Assembly: GCA_021845555.1 (NCBI GenBank)
Contig: JAJZVS010000259.1
Span: 1-5,621, forward strand
Source of the DNA: Pseudomonadota bacterium
GTDB taxonomy: Bacteria > Pseudomonadota > Alphaproteobacteria > Acetobacterales > Acetobacteraceae
Reading direction: 5' to 3'
DNA length: 5,621 bases
Under the pieces are notes generated by a model, which was not told the DNA's origin, did no database searches, and saw only the letters and a list, made by a program, of their open reading frames with translations. A program made the position numbers and the translations under genes. Shown piece by piece: positions 1-5,385 of this stretch (positions within the stretch are counted from its first letter, which is position 1; every line of letters begins with the position of its first letter).

Positions 1-1289
1 CGCCTTCCCCGGGCCGCAGCGGGCGCGGACTCGACCTGCTGAACTTCTTCCTCGCCGACGTGCAGACCGGCTTCGGCCCGTTCGTCGCCGTCTATCTCAC
101 CACGCATAAATGGACCGAGATCGATATCGGCCTCGCGCTCAGCGTCGGCACCATCACCTCGGTGGCGAGCCAGTTGCCGGGCGGGGCGCTGGTCGATGCC
201 GTGCGCGCCAAGCGGACGATGGCGGCCGGCGGCATCGTCGGCGTGATCGTGGCGGCGTTGCTGATCGCGGTCTGGCCGATCGAACTCTCGGTGCTGGCCG
301 CGGAGGTGCTGCACGCGCTGGCCAGCAGCGTGCTCACCCCGGCGATCGCGGCGCTCAGCCTGCTGCTGGCCGGGCGCGCCGCGCTGGGCGAGCGGCTGGG
401 GCGCAACGCCGCCTTCGCCGCGGTCGGCAGCGGGCTGACCGCGGCGGTGATGGGGGTGACGGGATCGACCTTGGGCACCCGGACGGTGTTCTGGCTGACC
501 GCGGCGCTGGGGCTGCCGGCGCTGGCCGCGCTGGCGGCGATCAGGCCGGCCGCCGCCCACCCGGACGCGCTGCCGGCGCACGAAGGCCTCGACTGGCGCA
601 GCCTGCGCGAACTGGCGGGGGACCGCCGGCTGCTCGTATTCGCCGCCGCCTCCGTGCTGTTCTTCGTGTCGAACGCGGCGATGCTGCCGCTGGCCGCGGC
701 GCAGGTGACGAAACGCACCGGCGATCTGGCCAGCCTCATCATCGCCGCCTGCATCGTGGTGCCGCAGGTGGTGGTGGCGGCGGCCTCGCCCTGGGTCGGG
801 CGGCAGGCGGCGCGGCGGGGACGCCGGCCGCTGCTGCTGGCGGGCTGGGGGGCACTCGGGGTGCGCGGGCTGATGCTGGCGTTCCTGCCGGGACCCTGGC
901 TGCTGGTGGCCGGGCAGTCGGTCAGCGGGATCAGCGCCGCGGTGGCCGGGGTGATGCTGCCGCTGATCGCCGCCGACATCACGCGGGAGCGCGGCCATTT
1001 CAACCTGTGCATCGGCATCTTCGGCCTGTGCGCGGCGGCGGGCGCCACCATCAGCACCACGCTGGCGGGCTGGATCGCCGATACGTCGGGTAGCCGGGCG
1101 GCGTTCCTGGCGCTGGCGGCGGTGGGCTTCGCCGGCACGGCGCTGCTCTGGGCGGCGATGCCGGAAACGCGGGAGGCGCCGCCCGAGGGCGGCGGAGGTG
1201 TGCGACCGGGAAATGCCGAACGGCCCGACCGGAAAATCAAGACTCCGCCGACGGCACGATCCCCGGCGCCTGAAACGCCAGGCGCCTGA
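1..1289 (+). CDS. MFS transporter, 5' end cut by the window edge
   Basis: Inner-membrane major facilitator superfamily permease; the substrate cannot be told from sequence. The frame is open from base 3 with no stop upstream, giving 428 visible residues. The codons before the GTG at 60 read GLDLLNFFLADVQTGFGPF, a natural first membrane helix, so GTG 60 is not the start and the true start lies left of the window. Family marks, numbered from base 3: a loop 2-3 motif A-like GGALVDAVRAKR (60-71), ERLGRN (130-135), and a second-half equivalent WVGRQAARRGRRP (264-276). Alternating hydrophobic stretches fit about 12 membrane helices. After PETRE, the tail (about 391-428) is polar, Pro/Gly/Arg-rich and probably cytoplasmic; its last residues APETPGA are encoded by a 16-bp tandem repeat. 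It converges on the - strand operon and looks functionally unrelated to it. MFS membership is secure; a drug or sugar efflux role would be a guess. Confidence 0.9.
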   Translation, partial: PSPGRSGRGLDLLNFFLADVQTGFGPFVAVYLTTHKWTEIDIGLALSVGTITSVASQLPGGALVDAVRAKRTMAAGGIVGVIVAALLIAVWPIELSVLAAEVLHALASSVLTPAIAALSLLLAGRAALGERLGRNAAFAAVGSGLTAAVMGVTGSTLGTRTVFWLTAALGLPALAALAAIRPAAAHPDALPAHEGLDWRSLRELAGDRRLLVFAAASVLFFVSNAAMLPLAAAQVTKRTGDLASLIIAACIVVPQVVVAAASPWVGRQAARRGRRPLLLAGWGALGVRGLMLAFLPGPWLLVAGQSVSGISAAVAGVMLPLIAADITRERGHFNLCIGIFGLCAAAGATISTTLAGWIADTSGSRAAFLALAAVGFAGTALLWAAMPETREAPPEGGGGVRPGNAERPDRKIKTPPTARSPAPETPGA

Positions 1290-1334
1290 AACGCCAGACG
1301 CCTGAAACGCCAGACGCCTGAAACGCCAGACGCC
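1266..1334. repeat. 16-bp tandem repeat, about 4.3 copies, spanning the MFS stop codon
   Basis: Four consecutive 16-base units read (g/a)cgcctgaaacgccag, at 1266-1281, 1282-1297, 1298-1313 and 1314-1329, followed by a partial acgcc. Units differ only at their first base (g in the first two, a in the last two). Each unit carries a TGA. Because 16 is not a multiple of 3, the TGA changes frame from unit to unit. It is in frame with the MFS gene only in unit 2, and that is the gene's stop (1287-1289). The first junction also forms an 8-bp inverted repeat (1265-1272 with 1279-1286, loop of 6). The near identity of the units suggests recent duplication by slippage. Confidence 0.93.
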
Positions 1335-1365
1335 GCACCCGCTGCCTGATGCAGCAGGTGCGGCG
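1331..1365. terminator. Strong hairpin between convergent genes, possible terminator
   Basis: Arms 1331-1345 and 1351-1365 pair over 15 positions with a single mismatch (C1340 against A1356), closing a 5-base loop (ctgat). It lies 42 bases after the MFS stop, directly after the tandem repeat, where a terminator for the + strand transcript is expected. No run of T follows on either strand, so it is not a canonical intrinsic terminator. It may instead block RNA 3' ends from decay or work with Rho. The structure is seen; the function is inferred. Confidence 0.55.
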
Positions 1366-1414
1366 CCGGCGGGTCGCGCGCAGCCGGGGAGGACGGCGCG
1401 CGCGGCCTCAGGCG

Positions 1415-1461
1415 CCACCCGGCCTGTCCAGGGTGCCTTGGCACCCAAGCCGGCCGGGTGG
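1415..1461 (-). terminator. Two-tier hairpin downstream of the - strand operon
   Basis: Outer arms 1415-1424 (ccacccggcc) and 1452-1461 (ggccgggtgg) are perfect 10-bp complements. Inside them, 1431-1437 (gggtgcc) and 1440-1446 (ggcaccc) form a second perfect 7-bp stem with a 2-base loop. The element starts 11 bases beyond the stop of the last - strand gene, the position of a transcript end. There is no T tract, so termination by the U-tail mechanism is not supported. It is symmetric and could act on either strand. Confidence 0.5.
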
Positions 1462-1472
1462 GATCGACCCGA

Positions 1473-2327
1473 TCAGCCGTGCCCGGCCAGGATCGCCAGC
1501 CGCACCGCTTCCGCGTCGGCCGCGATCGTGGCGGTCTGCTCCGGGGTCAGCGCCGGCAGCTTGAGGATCGTGTAGATCGCGGTCACCGTATCATTCGTGA
1601 TCGGGATCGTCTTGTCGGACGCCGAGCCGAGGAAGATACCCACCAGATCCGCCACGCTTGCCGGCGTCACCCCGGTGAGCGGGCTCGTGCCGGTGGAGAC
1701 ATAGTTCTTCAGCAGACCGAGGTTCTCGAGCGGCGAGTCGATCCGCACGATGGACGGGTAGTAGGTCTGCACGATCTGGGCGAACTTGTCGGCCGGCAGC
1801 GAGTAGAGCTGGGCGACCGTCATCGTCAGCGTCGGCTGCCCGTCCGCCGTCAGGGTCATGACGGTGGTGCCCATCGTGGTCCAGTTGCTCACCGCCTCGG
1901 CGCTGGCCTTGTCGATCACGTGCGCCGGGGCGCGCGCCACGCTGAGCCGGCCGAGCTCGACCGCCGGGATGCCTTCCTTGGCCCAGACCGGACGGCCGCC
2001 GGTGGTGCCGGGCGCGGGCTTGCTGCTGTTCGCGCCACCGCCGTAGCGCGGTCCCTTCTTGTCGGAGGTGGTCTCGTCACCGGTCTCGGTGCCGGTCGAG
2101 CCGCCCTGGCCCTCGTGGCCGCGCACCCCGGTCTGGCCGCCCTGGCCCATGCTGGAGCCCGAGGTGCCGGGCCCCTTGTGCCCGCTGCCCGAGCCGCTGG
2201 TCTGCGCGTGGGCGAGGCCGATGCCCTGCGGCGCCAGCAGCAGCGGCATGCCGAGCATGAGGGACAGGGCCGCGGAGCCGAGCAAAACCTGCCGCATCTT
2301 GCGGGCCGACGTCTGGTTGGTCGTCAT
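1473..2327 (-). CDS. Secreted protein with Gly-rich linker and a C-terminal domain of unknown function
   Basis: Exported protein of 284 residues, third gene of the - strand operon. The ATG at 2327 is chosen because AAGGA (2341-2337) sits 9 bases before it; the frame also extends to a TTG at 2360 with no such support. A signal peptide is clear: basic MTTNQTSARKMRQ, a hydrophobic core (about 14-36), and AHA/QTS cleavage near residue 41. Residues 43-111 are a low-complexity Gly/Ser/Thr linker with SGSGHKGP and KKGPRYGGG. Residues 112-284 form the likely folded domain: GRPVWAKEGIPAVELGRLSV (111-130), RIDSPLEN (195-202), then a helical end with FLGSASDKTIP. The domain has normal composition and looks conserved. 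From memory it resembles uncharacterised secreted alphaproteobacterial proteins, but I cannot name a family. No catalytic motif, lipobox or membrane anchor is visible. The gap to the upstream gene is 46 bases, so co-transcription is likely. Confidence 0.85.
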   Translation of the reverse strand: MTTNQTSARKMRQVLLGSAALSLMLGMPLLLAPQGIGLAHAQTSGSGSGHKGPGTSGSSMGQGGQTGVRGHEGQGGSTGTETGDETTSDKKGPRYGGGANSSKPAPGTTGGRPVWAKEGIPAVELGRLSVARAPAHVIDKASAEAVSNWTTMGTTVMTLTADGQPTLTMTVAQLYSLPADKFAQIVQTYYPSIVRIDSPLENLGLLKNYVSTGTSPLTGVTPASVADLVGIFLGSASDKTIPITNDTVTAIYTILKLPALTPEQTATIAADAEAVRLAILAGHG

Positions 2328-2373
2328 GGTGATGGGTCCTTGAGGTGAGAAAACGTTCAACGCCCTGCTTCGG
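2328..2373 (-). other. Short intercistronic spacer with ribosome binding site
   Basis: This 46-base gap separates the second and third genes of the operon. It contains the Shine-Dalgarno AAGGA (2341-2337 on the - strand) that fixes the ATG at 2327. It also has an AT-rich patch with an aacgtt core (2352-2357). No terminator or recognisable promoter is seen, which supports read-through from the gene before. Confidence 0.6.
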
Positions 2374-2886
2374 CTAAGGCTTCCGAAGAACCTTGCCGCG
2401 CACGCTCCAGTCGCCGGTGCCGGGGTGGACGAAGTGCTCGCCGCCCGTGGTGCCGCCGATTGGTCCGCTGGTGGAACCGTCGGTCGTCACGGTCCCGGTT
2501 CCGGTGTCGCCGCCGCCCGACCCGCCGCCGCCACCAGTGTCGCCGCCGCTGTCGCCCCCGGTATGGCCGCCGTGGCCGCCGGATTCGCCGCCGCCGAGGG
2601 GCCGCCCGGTGCGTTGCCGATGCCGGAGCGCGCGCTCCCCCGGCGTCCGCCCCGCGCCATGCCCGCCGCCCGATTCGCCCGCGCCGTGGCCGCCGCCTGA
2701 TTCGCCCGCGCCGGAGCCGCCGCCGCCGTGGCCGCTGCCGCCGCCCTCGTCCGCGGCCAGGGTACGGTCGGGCCAGGCAAGCGCGAACATCCCCGCCGCC
2801 GCGGCGCCGGCCACCAGGCCGCCGAGCGTGCGTCGCCGCATCAGCAAGCGGCGCTCAGTCGGCGGTAGAACCGTCAGGATTTTCAT
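2374..2886 (-). CDS. Secreted Gly/His-rich low-complexity protein
   Basis: Small exported protein of 170 residues with no recognised family. ATG 2886 is preceded by only a weak GGATGG; an internal ATG at 2841 has no better site. Residues 11-45 form a signal peptide: ERRLLMRRRTLGG, a hydrophobic core rich in Ala/Leu, and cleavage near TLAA/DE. The arginine cluster (R17-R19) is at most a weak Tat motif. Residues 47-149 are dominated by Gly with Ser, His, Asp and Glu. They include a 9-residue duplication, GAGESGGGH, at about 59-67 and 68-76. A basic island, TPGERALRHRQRTGRP (81-96), interrupts this tract. The end, HFVHPGTGDWSVRGKVLRKP (151-170), is the only segment that looks like a specific interaction motif. 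His within Gly could bind metal; that is speculative. Third-position GC and the signal peptide favour this frame over the overlapping ones. It sits 24 bases after the gene before it and 46 bases before the next. Confidence 0.75.
   Translation of the reverse strand: MKILTVLPPTERRLLMRRRTLGGLVAGAAAAGMFALAWPDRTLAADEGGGSGHGGGGSGAGESGGGHGAGESGGGHGAGRTPGERALRHRQRTGRPLGGGESGGHGGHTGGDSGGDTGGGGGSGGGDTGTGTVTTDGSTSGPIGGTTGGEHFVHPGTGDWSVRGKVLRKP
2663..2716 (-). repeat. 27-bp direct duplication encoding a 9-residue Gly-rich repeat
   Basis: Two adjacent 27-base units (2663-2689 and 2690-2716) match except for one base near the middle and the last few bases. On the - strand they encode the duplicated GAGESGGGH unit of the Gly/His-rich secreted protein. 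The length is a multiple of three, so gain or loss of a unit would keep the frame. Confidence 0.8.
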
Positions 2887-2910
2887 CGTCGTGCCATCCA
2901 GACCACTGCG

Positions 2911-3435
2911 TTAACGGGACATCTGCAAGCGTTCGGCCTCGGCCTCGGTCGCGATCGCGCGCGCCGCGGCGGCCGTCGTACTGACGCAGAGCAGCGCATT
3001 CACATCGCGCACGCGCGCCAGGGTAATCGGCACCGCGCTGGCCACGGCCAAATAGCTCGCCGCGGCCGCACGATCCGGGCGCGATTTCTCCAACTCCTCC
3101 TGATAGGCCGCGAGGAGATCGACGCCCGTGGTGGCGCTGCCCGAGGCGAATCCCGGCGCGAGTTCGGCCTGTGCCGCGCGCAGCCGGGCCAAGTTCTGGC
3201 CGGTGCGGCGCGCCGCCGGACTGAGCGTGCCGAGGCGATGCCCGGCGCACCAGAGCGCCGGCGAAGGCGCGGTGGGCTGCGCGGCCGGCGGCGCGTGATG
3301 CTGGGTGGTGACCCCGCCCGCCTGCGGCGGCGCCGTCGCCGCGGCCGCGGCCCCTGCCAGCCCCAGCCCAAGCCCCAGACCGGCCGTAGCGCAAAGCAGG
3401 GAAAGGCGAACACCGTGAGGCAGAAGCGACAACAT
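2911..3435 (-). CDS. Small secreted helical protein, function unknown, first gene of the operon
   Basis: Exported protein of 174 residues. The frame is open to 3492, but MLSLLPHGVRLSLL at 3435 starts a normal signal peptide. Upstream lie GGAAG (8 bases away) and GGAGG (only 2 bases away). The second codon, TTG, is 5 bases from GGAGG and could be the true start. Residues 1-34 are the signal peptide (core with GLGLGLAGAAAAATA), cleaved before about PPQ. Residues 35-60 are a Pro/Ala/Thr/Gln linker with a His pair. Residues 61-174 are Ala-rich, charged and predicted helical. They contain LARLRAAQAELAPG and LLAAYQEELEKSRPDRAAAA, plus two cysteines (C63 in LWCAG, C140 in LLCVS) that could form a disulfide in the periplasm. 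C15 lies in the hydrophobic core, but L-L precedes it, so it is not a lipobox. I recognise no family. The gene is divergent from the beta-barrel gene and probably shares its control region. Confidence 0.78.
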   Translation of the reverse strand: MLSLLPHGVRLSLLCATAGLGLGLGLAGAAAAATAPPQAGGVTTQHHAPPAAQPTAPSPALWCAGHRLGTLSPAARRTGQNLARLRAAQAELAPGFASGSATTGVDLLAAYQEELEKSRPDRAAAASYLAVASAVPITLARVRDVNALLCVSTTAAAARAIATEAEAERLQMSR

Positions 3436-3481
3436 TACCTCCACTTCCACAACCGCTCCATGCGAGCGTATTGTCAAAACG

Positions 3482-3487
3482 CAGATA
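3482..3487 (-). promoter_or_regulatory. Candidate -10 element of a class II activated promoter
   Basis: On the - strand this reads TATCTG (three of six matches to TATAAT). With transcription starting near 3475, it occupies -12 to -7 and the palindrome spans -48 to -35. This is the standard arrangement in which an FNR-type activator replaces a -35 element. The leader to the ATG would be about 40 bases and would contain the ribosome binding site. The hexamer is weak alone; the spacing is the argument. Confidence 0.5.
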
Positions 3488-3509
3488 AACATCGTCGGTC
3501 GGGCGCATG

Positions 3510-3523
3510 TTGATGCAGATCAA
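3510..3523. promoter_or_regulatory. Perfect FNR/FixK/CRP-family operator, TTGAT-N4-ATCAA
   Basis: The bases are TTGATGCAGATCAA, a perfect palindrome around a 4-base spacer. It equals the published consensus for FNR, Anr, FnrL and FixK regulators, which activate or repress genes in response to oxygen or nitrogen oxides. It lies in the AT-richer gap between two divergent genes. Measured for the - strand, its centre (3516.5) is 41.5 bases from a start site at about 3475. Which regulator binds cannot be told. Confidence 0.75.
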
Positions 3524-3560
3524 TGTTTGCCGCGGTTTAATGCTGCATCAGAATGCTGGC

Positions 3561-3579
3561 CCCGGGGATGTTCCCTGGG
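3561..3579 (+). other. Leader hairpin just before the ribosome binding site of the beta-barrel gene
   Basis: CCCGGGGA (3561-3568) pairs with TCCCTGGG (3572-3579) over 8 positions, one of them a G-T wobble, with a 3-base loop (tgt). It ends 3 bases before the Shine-Dalgarno AAAGGGA (3582-3588). That site is 10 bases from ATG 3599. The hairpin could protect the mRNA or tune translation; no ligand-binding or thermosensor class is recognised. Confidence 0.45.
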
Positions 3580-3598
3580 AGAAAGGGACACAGACCCA

Positions 3599-5215
3599 AT
3601 GCGTGCTTCCTTCAGGTGCCGACAGGCCGCCAACGGTGGAACCGCCGCTCGCCGCCGATCGATGGGGCCGCTCCGGGCGTTGATCCTGGCCGCGCCGCTG
3701 GCCGCCGTCGCGGTCTCCGGCGCCATCGCCGCGGAGGTGCCTCCGGTGGTGACGCAGCAATTGTCCGTGGCCGCGGAGGACGGGCCGCGCGCGCTGCTCG
3801 ACGGCCTGGCCCAGGTGCTGGCCGCCAACCCGGCGCTTGCCGCCACTCCGGACAGCGCGGCGGCGTTGGCGCGGGTCGCCGCGGCGCCGGTGCCGGATTT
3901 CGTCGGCGCCAACCTGCCGGTCTATCAGCAGATCGTGGAACGGATCGTCGCCGCCGCGCCGGCAGGCCAGCGCGCCGCGGTGCGCCAGGCGGTCGGCCAG
4001 GAACTGACGCGCTACGTGGCCGACGACATCCGCATCATGCCGCCGATCGAACCGGGCACGATCGGCAACGCTGGCCTGGTCCCGGCGGACGCCGGGGCCG
4101 CCGGCTTCAAGCTCGGCTCCTTCACCCTCTATCCGTCCGTCCAGGTGGCGAGCTTCTACGACGACAACATCTACGCCACCCGCACCGGCAAGGTCTCCGA
4201 TTGGGTCGGCACCGTCTCGCCCAATCTCGCGTTGCAATCGAACTGGGCGCGCAACGCCCTGTATGCCGAAGCGGGCGCCGACCTGACCGGCTACTGGTCG
4301 CACGGGTCGGAGAACACCGCCGACTGGCACACGCTGGCGGAGGGGCGGATCGACGTTTCGCCCAAGACACGGATCCTGATCGGCGGACTGGCGTTGCACG
4401 AGCATGAGGACCGGTCTTCCCCGGACGCGGTCGAGGGGCTGACGCCGACGCCCTACACCGAGCTCGACGCCTATACCGGCGTGACGCACCGGATCGGCGA
4501 TTTCAGCCTGCACGCCGGCGGCGCGATCGAGCGCATCACCTTCGGCAACGTGATGGGGCTGCATGGCGAGATCGACAACCAGGACCGCAACCGCAACCGC
4601 TATACGTTCGGCGTTTCCGCCCGCGACGACGCGAACGTGGCCTTCCGTCCCTATGTGGAAGCGATCGGCGATCTGCGCCGCTACGACCGGAGCGTGGACG
4701 ATTTTTCCTACCAGCGCAGCTCCGACGGATACAGCGCCACGGTCGGGGCGTTGTTCCGGCTGATGCCCGGCGTGTCCGGAGAGGCCTCCATCGGCATCAT
4801 GGGCCGCTCCTACGACGATCCCCGGTTCAAGACGGTGACCACGCCGGCGGCCGACGCGTACCTGCGCTGGCAGGCGGGCGCGAACACCGCGGTGGTGGTG
4901 TTCGTCGATCGCTCGATCGAGGAGACCACGTTGCCCGGCAGCCCGGCCTATATCTACAGCGTGCTGGGCGGACGCATCGAGCAGGGGCTGCTGCCCGACC
5001 TGACCGGCTTTCTGCGGGTGGCGGTGGCGCGCAGTTCCTTCGTGCAGGTCTCGCGGATGGACGACGAGGCGGATCTGTCGGTGGGCCTGCGCTATCGGCT
5101 GACCCGGCGCGTCGAGCTGGGCCTCGACTATCGCTACACGCAGCGGGTGTCGGGCGATTCGTCCTTCAGCTTCAATCGCAACGAGGTGTTCCTGCAACTC
5201 GCCTCGGCGTTCTGA
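3599..5215 (+). CDS. Outer-membrane beta-barrel protein, BBP2-like, with helical periplasmic N-terminus
   Basis: Outer-membrane protein of 538 residues. ATG 3599 is chosen for its AAAGGGA 10 bases upstream. The frame reaches a TTG at 3527, and ATG 3662 would give a shorter, more typical signal peptide but lacks a ribosome site. The signal peptide has a long basic n-region, a core at 24-41 and cleavage near AIAA/EVPP (about 44-45). Residues 47-125 are Ala-rich helices (LLDGLAQVLAANPALAATPD, YQQIVERIVAAAPAGQRAAV), probably periplasmic. From about 164 to the end, alternating polar and hydrophobic strands form a barrel. It starts at YPSVQVASFYDDNIYATRTG, with SPNLALQSNW after it, which are hallmarks of putative beta-barrel porin 2 proteins, and ends in LQLASAF with the terminal Phe used by BAM. 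Known relatives often accompany envelope or exopolysaccharide genes, but none is seen here. The substrate is unknown. It is transcribed away from the secreted-protein operon. Confidence 0.9.
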   Translation: MRASFRCRQAANGGTAARRRSMGPLRALILAAPLAAVAVSGAIAAEVPPVVTQQLSVAAEDGPRALLDGLAQVLAANPALAATPDSAAALARVAAAPVPDFVGANLPVYQQIVERIVAAAPAGQRAAVRQAVGQELTRYVADDIRIMPPIEPGTIGNAGLVPADAGAAGFKLGSFTLYPSVQVASFYDDNIYATRTGKVSDWVGTVSPNLALQSNWARNALYAEAGADLTGYWSHGSENTADWHTLAEGRIDVSPKTRILIGGLALHEHEDRSSPDAVEGLTPTPYTELDAYTGVTHRIGDFSLHAGGAIERITFGNVMGLHGEIDNQDRNRNRYTFGVSARDDANVAFRPYVEAIGDLRRYDRSVDDFSYQRSSDGYSATVGALFRLMPGVSGEASIGIMGRSYDDPRFKTVTTPAADAYLRWQAGANTAVVVFVDRSIEETTLPGSPAYIYSVLGGRIEQGLLPDLTGFLRVAVARSSFVQVSRMDDEADLSVGLRYRLTRRVELGLDYRYTQRVSGDSSFSFNRNEVFLQLASAF

Positions 5216-5233
5216 ACCGGGGCCGGCGCGGTA

Positions 5234-5270
5234 TCCCGCCGGCCGGCCCGGCGGCGGGACACCCCTGTCC
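5234..5270. terminator. GC-rich hairpins after the beta-barrel gene, possible terminator
   Basis: TCCCGCCG (5234-5241) pairs perfectly with CGGCGGGA (5252-5259) around a 10-base loop. Overlapping it, GGACA (5257-5261) pairs with TGTCC (5266-5270) around CCCC; the two cannot form together. They begin 19 bases after the stop of the beta-barrel gene. No T tract follows directly, so intrinsic termination is uncertain. Confidence 0.45.
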
Positions 5271-5385
5271 GGCGATGCGGAAGCGGCGAAGCTGCGCCGG
5301 GGCGTCCTTTCGATGGGGTGCTTTGCTGGCAGGCGGCGTTATGTTACGATACCGCAACAATATCGGCGTGCGAAATCCCGGCGGC

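Larger units (their letters stand above)
3436..3598. promoter_or_regulatory. Divergent control region between secreted-protein operon and beta-barrel gene
   Basis: This 163-base gap is clearly less GC-rich than its surroundings, as expected of promoters. It holds an FNR/FixK-type palindrome (3510-3523), a -10-like hexamer for the - strand (3482-3487), a leader hairpin (3561-3579) and the Shine-Dalgarno of the barrel gene (3582-3588). For the + strand no -10 is convincing. CAGAAT (3549-3554) is the best candidate and would put the palindrome centre near -44.5. Confidence 0.7.

Noticed and set aside
92..1444. 450-residue open frame on the - strand
   Set aside because: It is antisense to the MFS gene, is rich in Ala/Ser/Arg/Pro with no domain or membrane pattern, and runs through the tandem repeat. 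Long stop-free antisense frames are common at this GC content.
1458..2348. 296-residue open frame on the + strand
   Set aside because: Antisense shadow of the secreted protein at 1473-2327, made of Arg/Gly/His-rich sequence without structure.
2393..2984. Pro-rich or Arg-rich + strand frames across the Gly-rich gene
   Set aside because: They are complements of Gly codons (GGC/GGG give Pro or Arg). The - strand frame has a signal peptide and fits the operon.
3449..3477. TTGACA (3477-3472, - strand) as a sigma-70 -35 element
   Set aside because: With a 17-base spacer the -10 would be GGTTGT, a poor match, and transcription would start about 3442, inside the ribosome binding site. The FNR-type arrangement explains the region better.
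2855..3523. 222-residue - strand frame overlapping the first operon gene
   Set aside because: Gly/Arg/Ala-rich shadow in another frame of 2911-3435. It crosses the regulatory palindrome and lacks a signal peptide where its neighbours have one.
3548..5197. 549-residue open frame on the - strand
   Set aside because: It is antisense to the beta-barrel gene; its Arg/His/Gly/Val-rich text has no signal or domain, while the + strand frame has signal peptide, barrel strands and terminal Phe.
5347..5365. CGATA/TATCG hairpin in the AT-richer patch after the - strand partial gene
   Set aside because: Only 5 bp with a 9-base loop and no T tract; too weak to call a terminator or operator.
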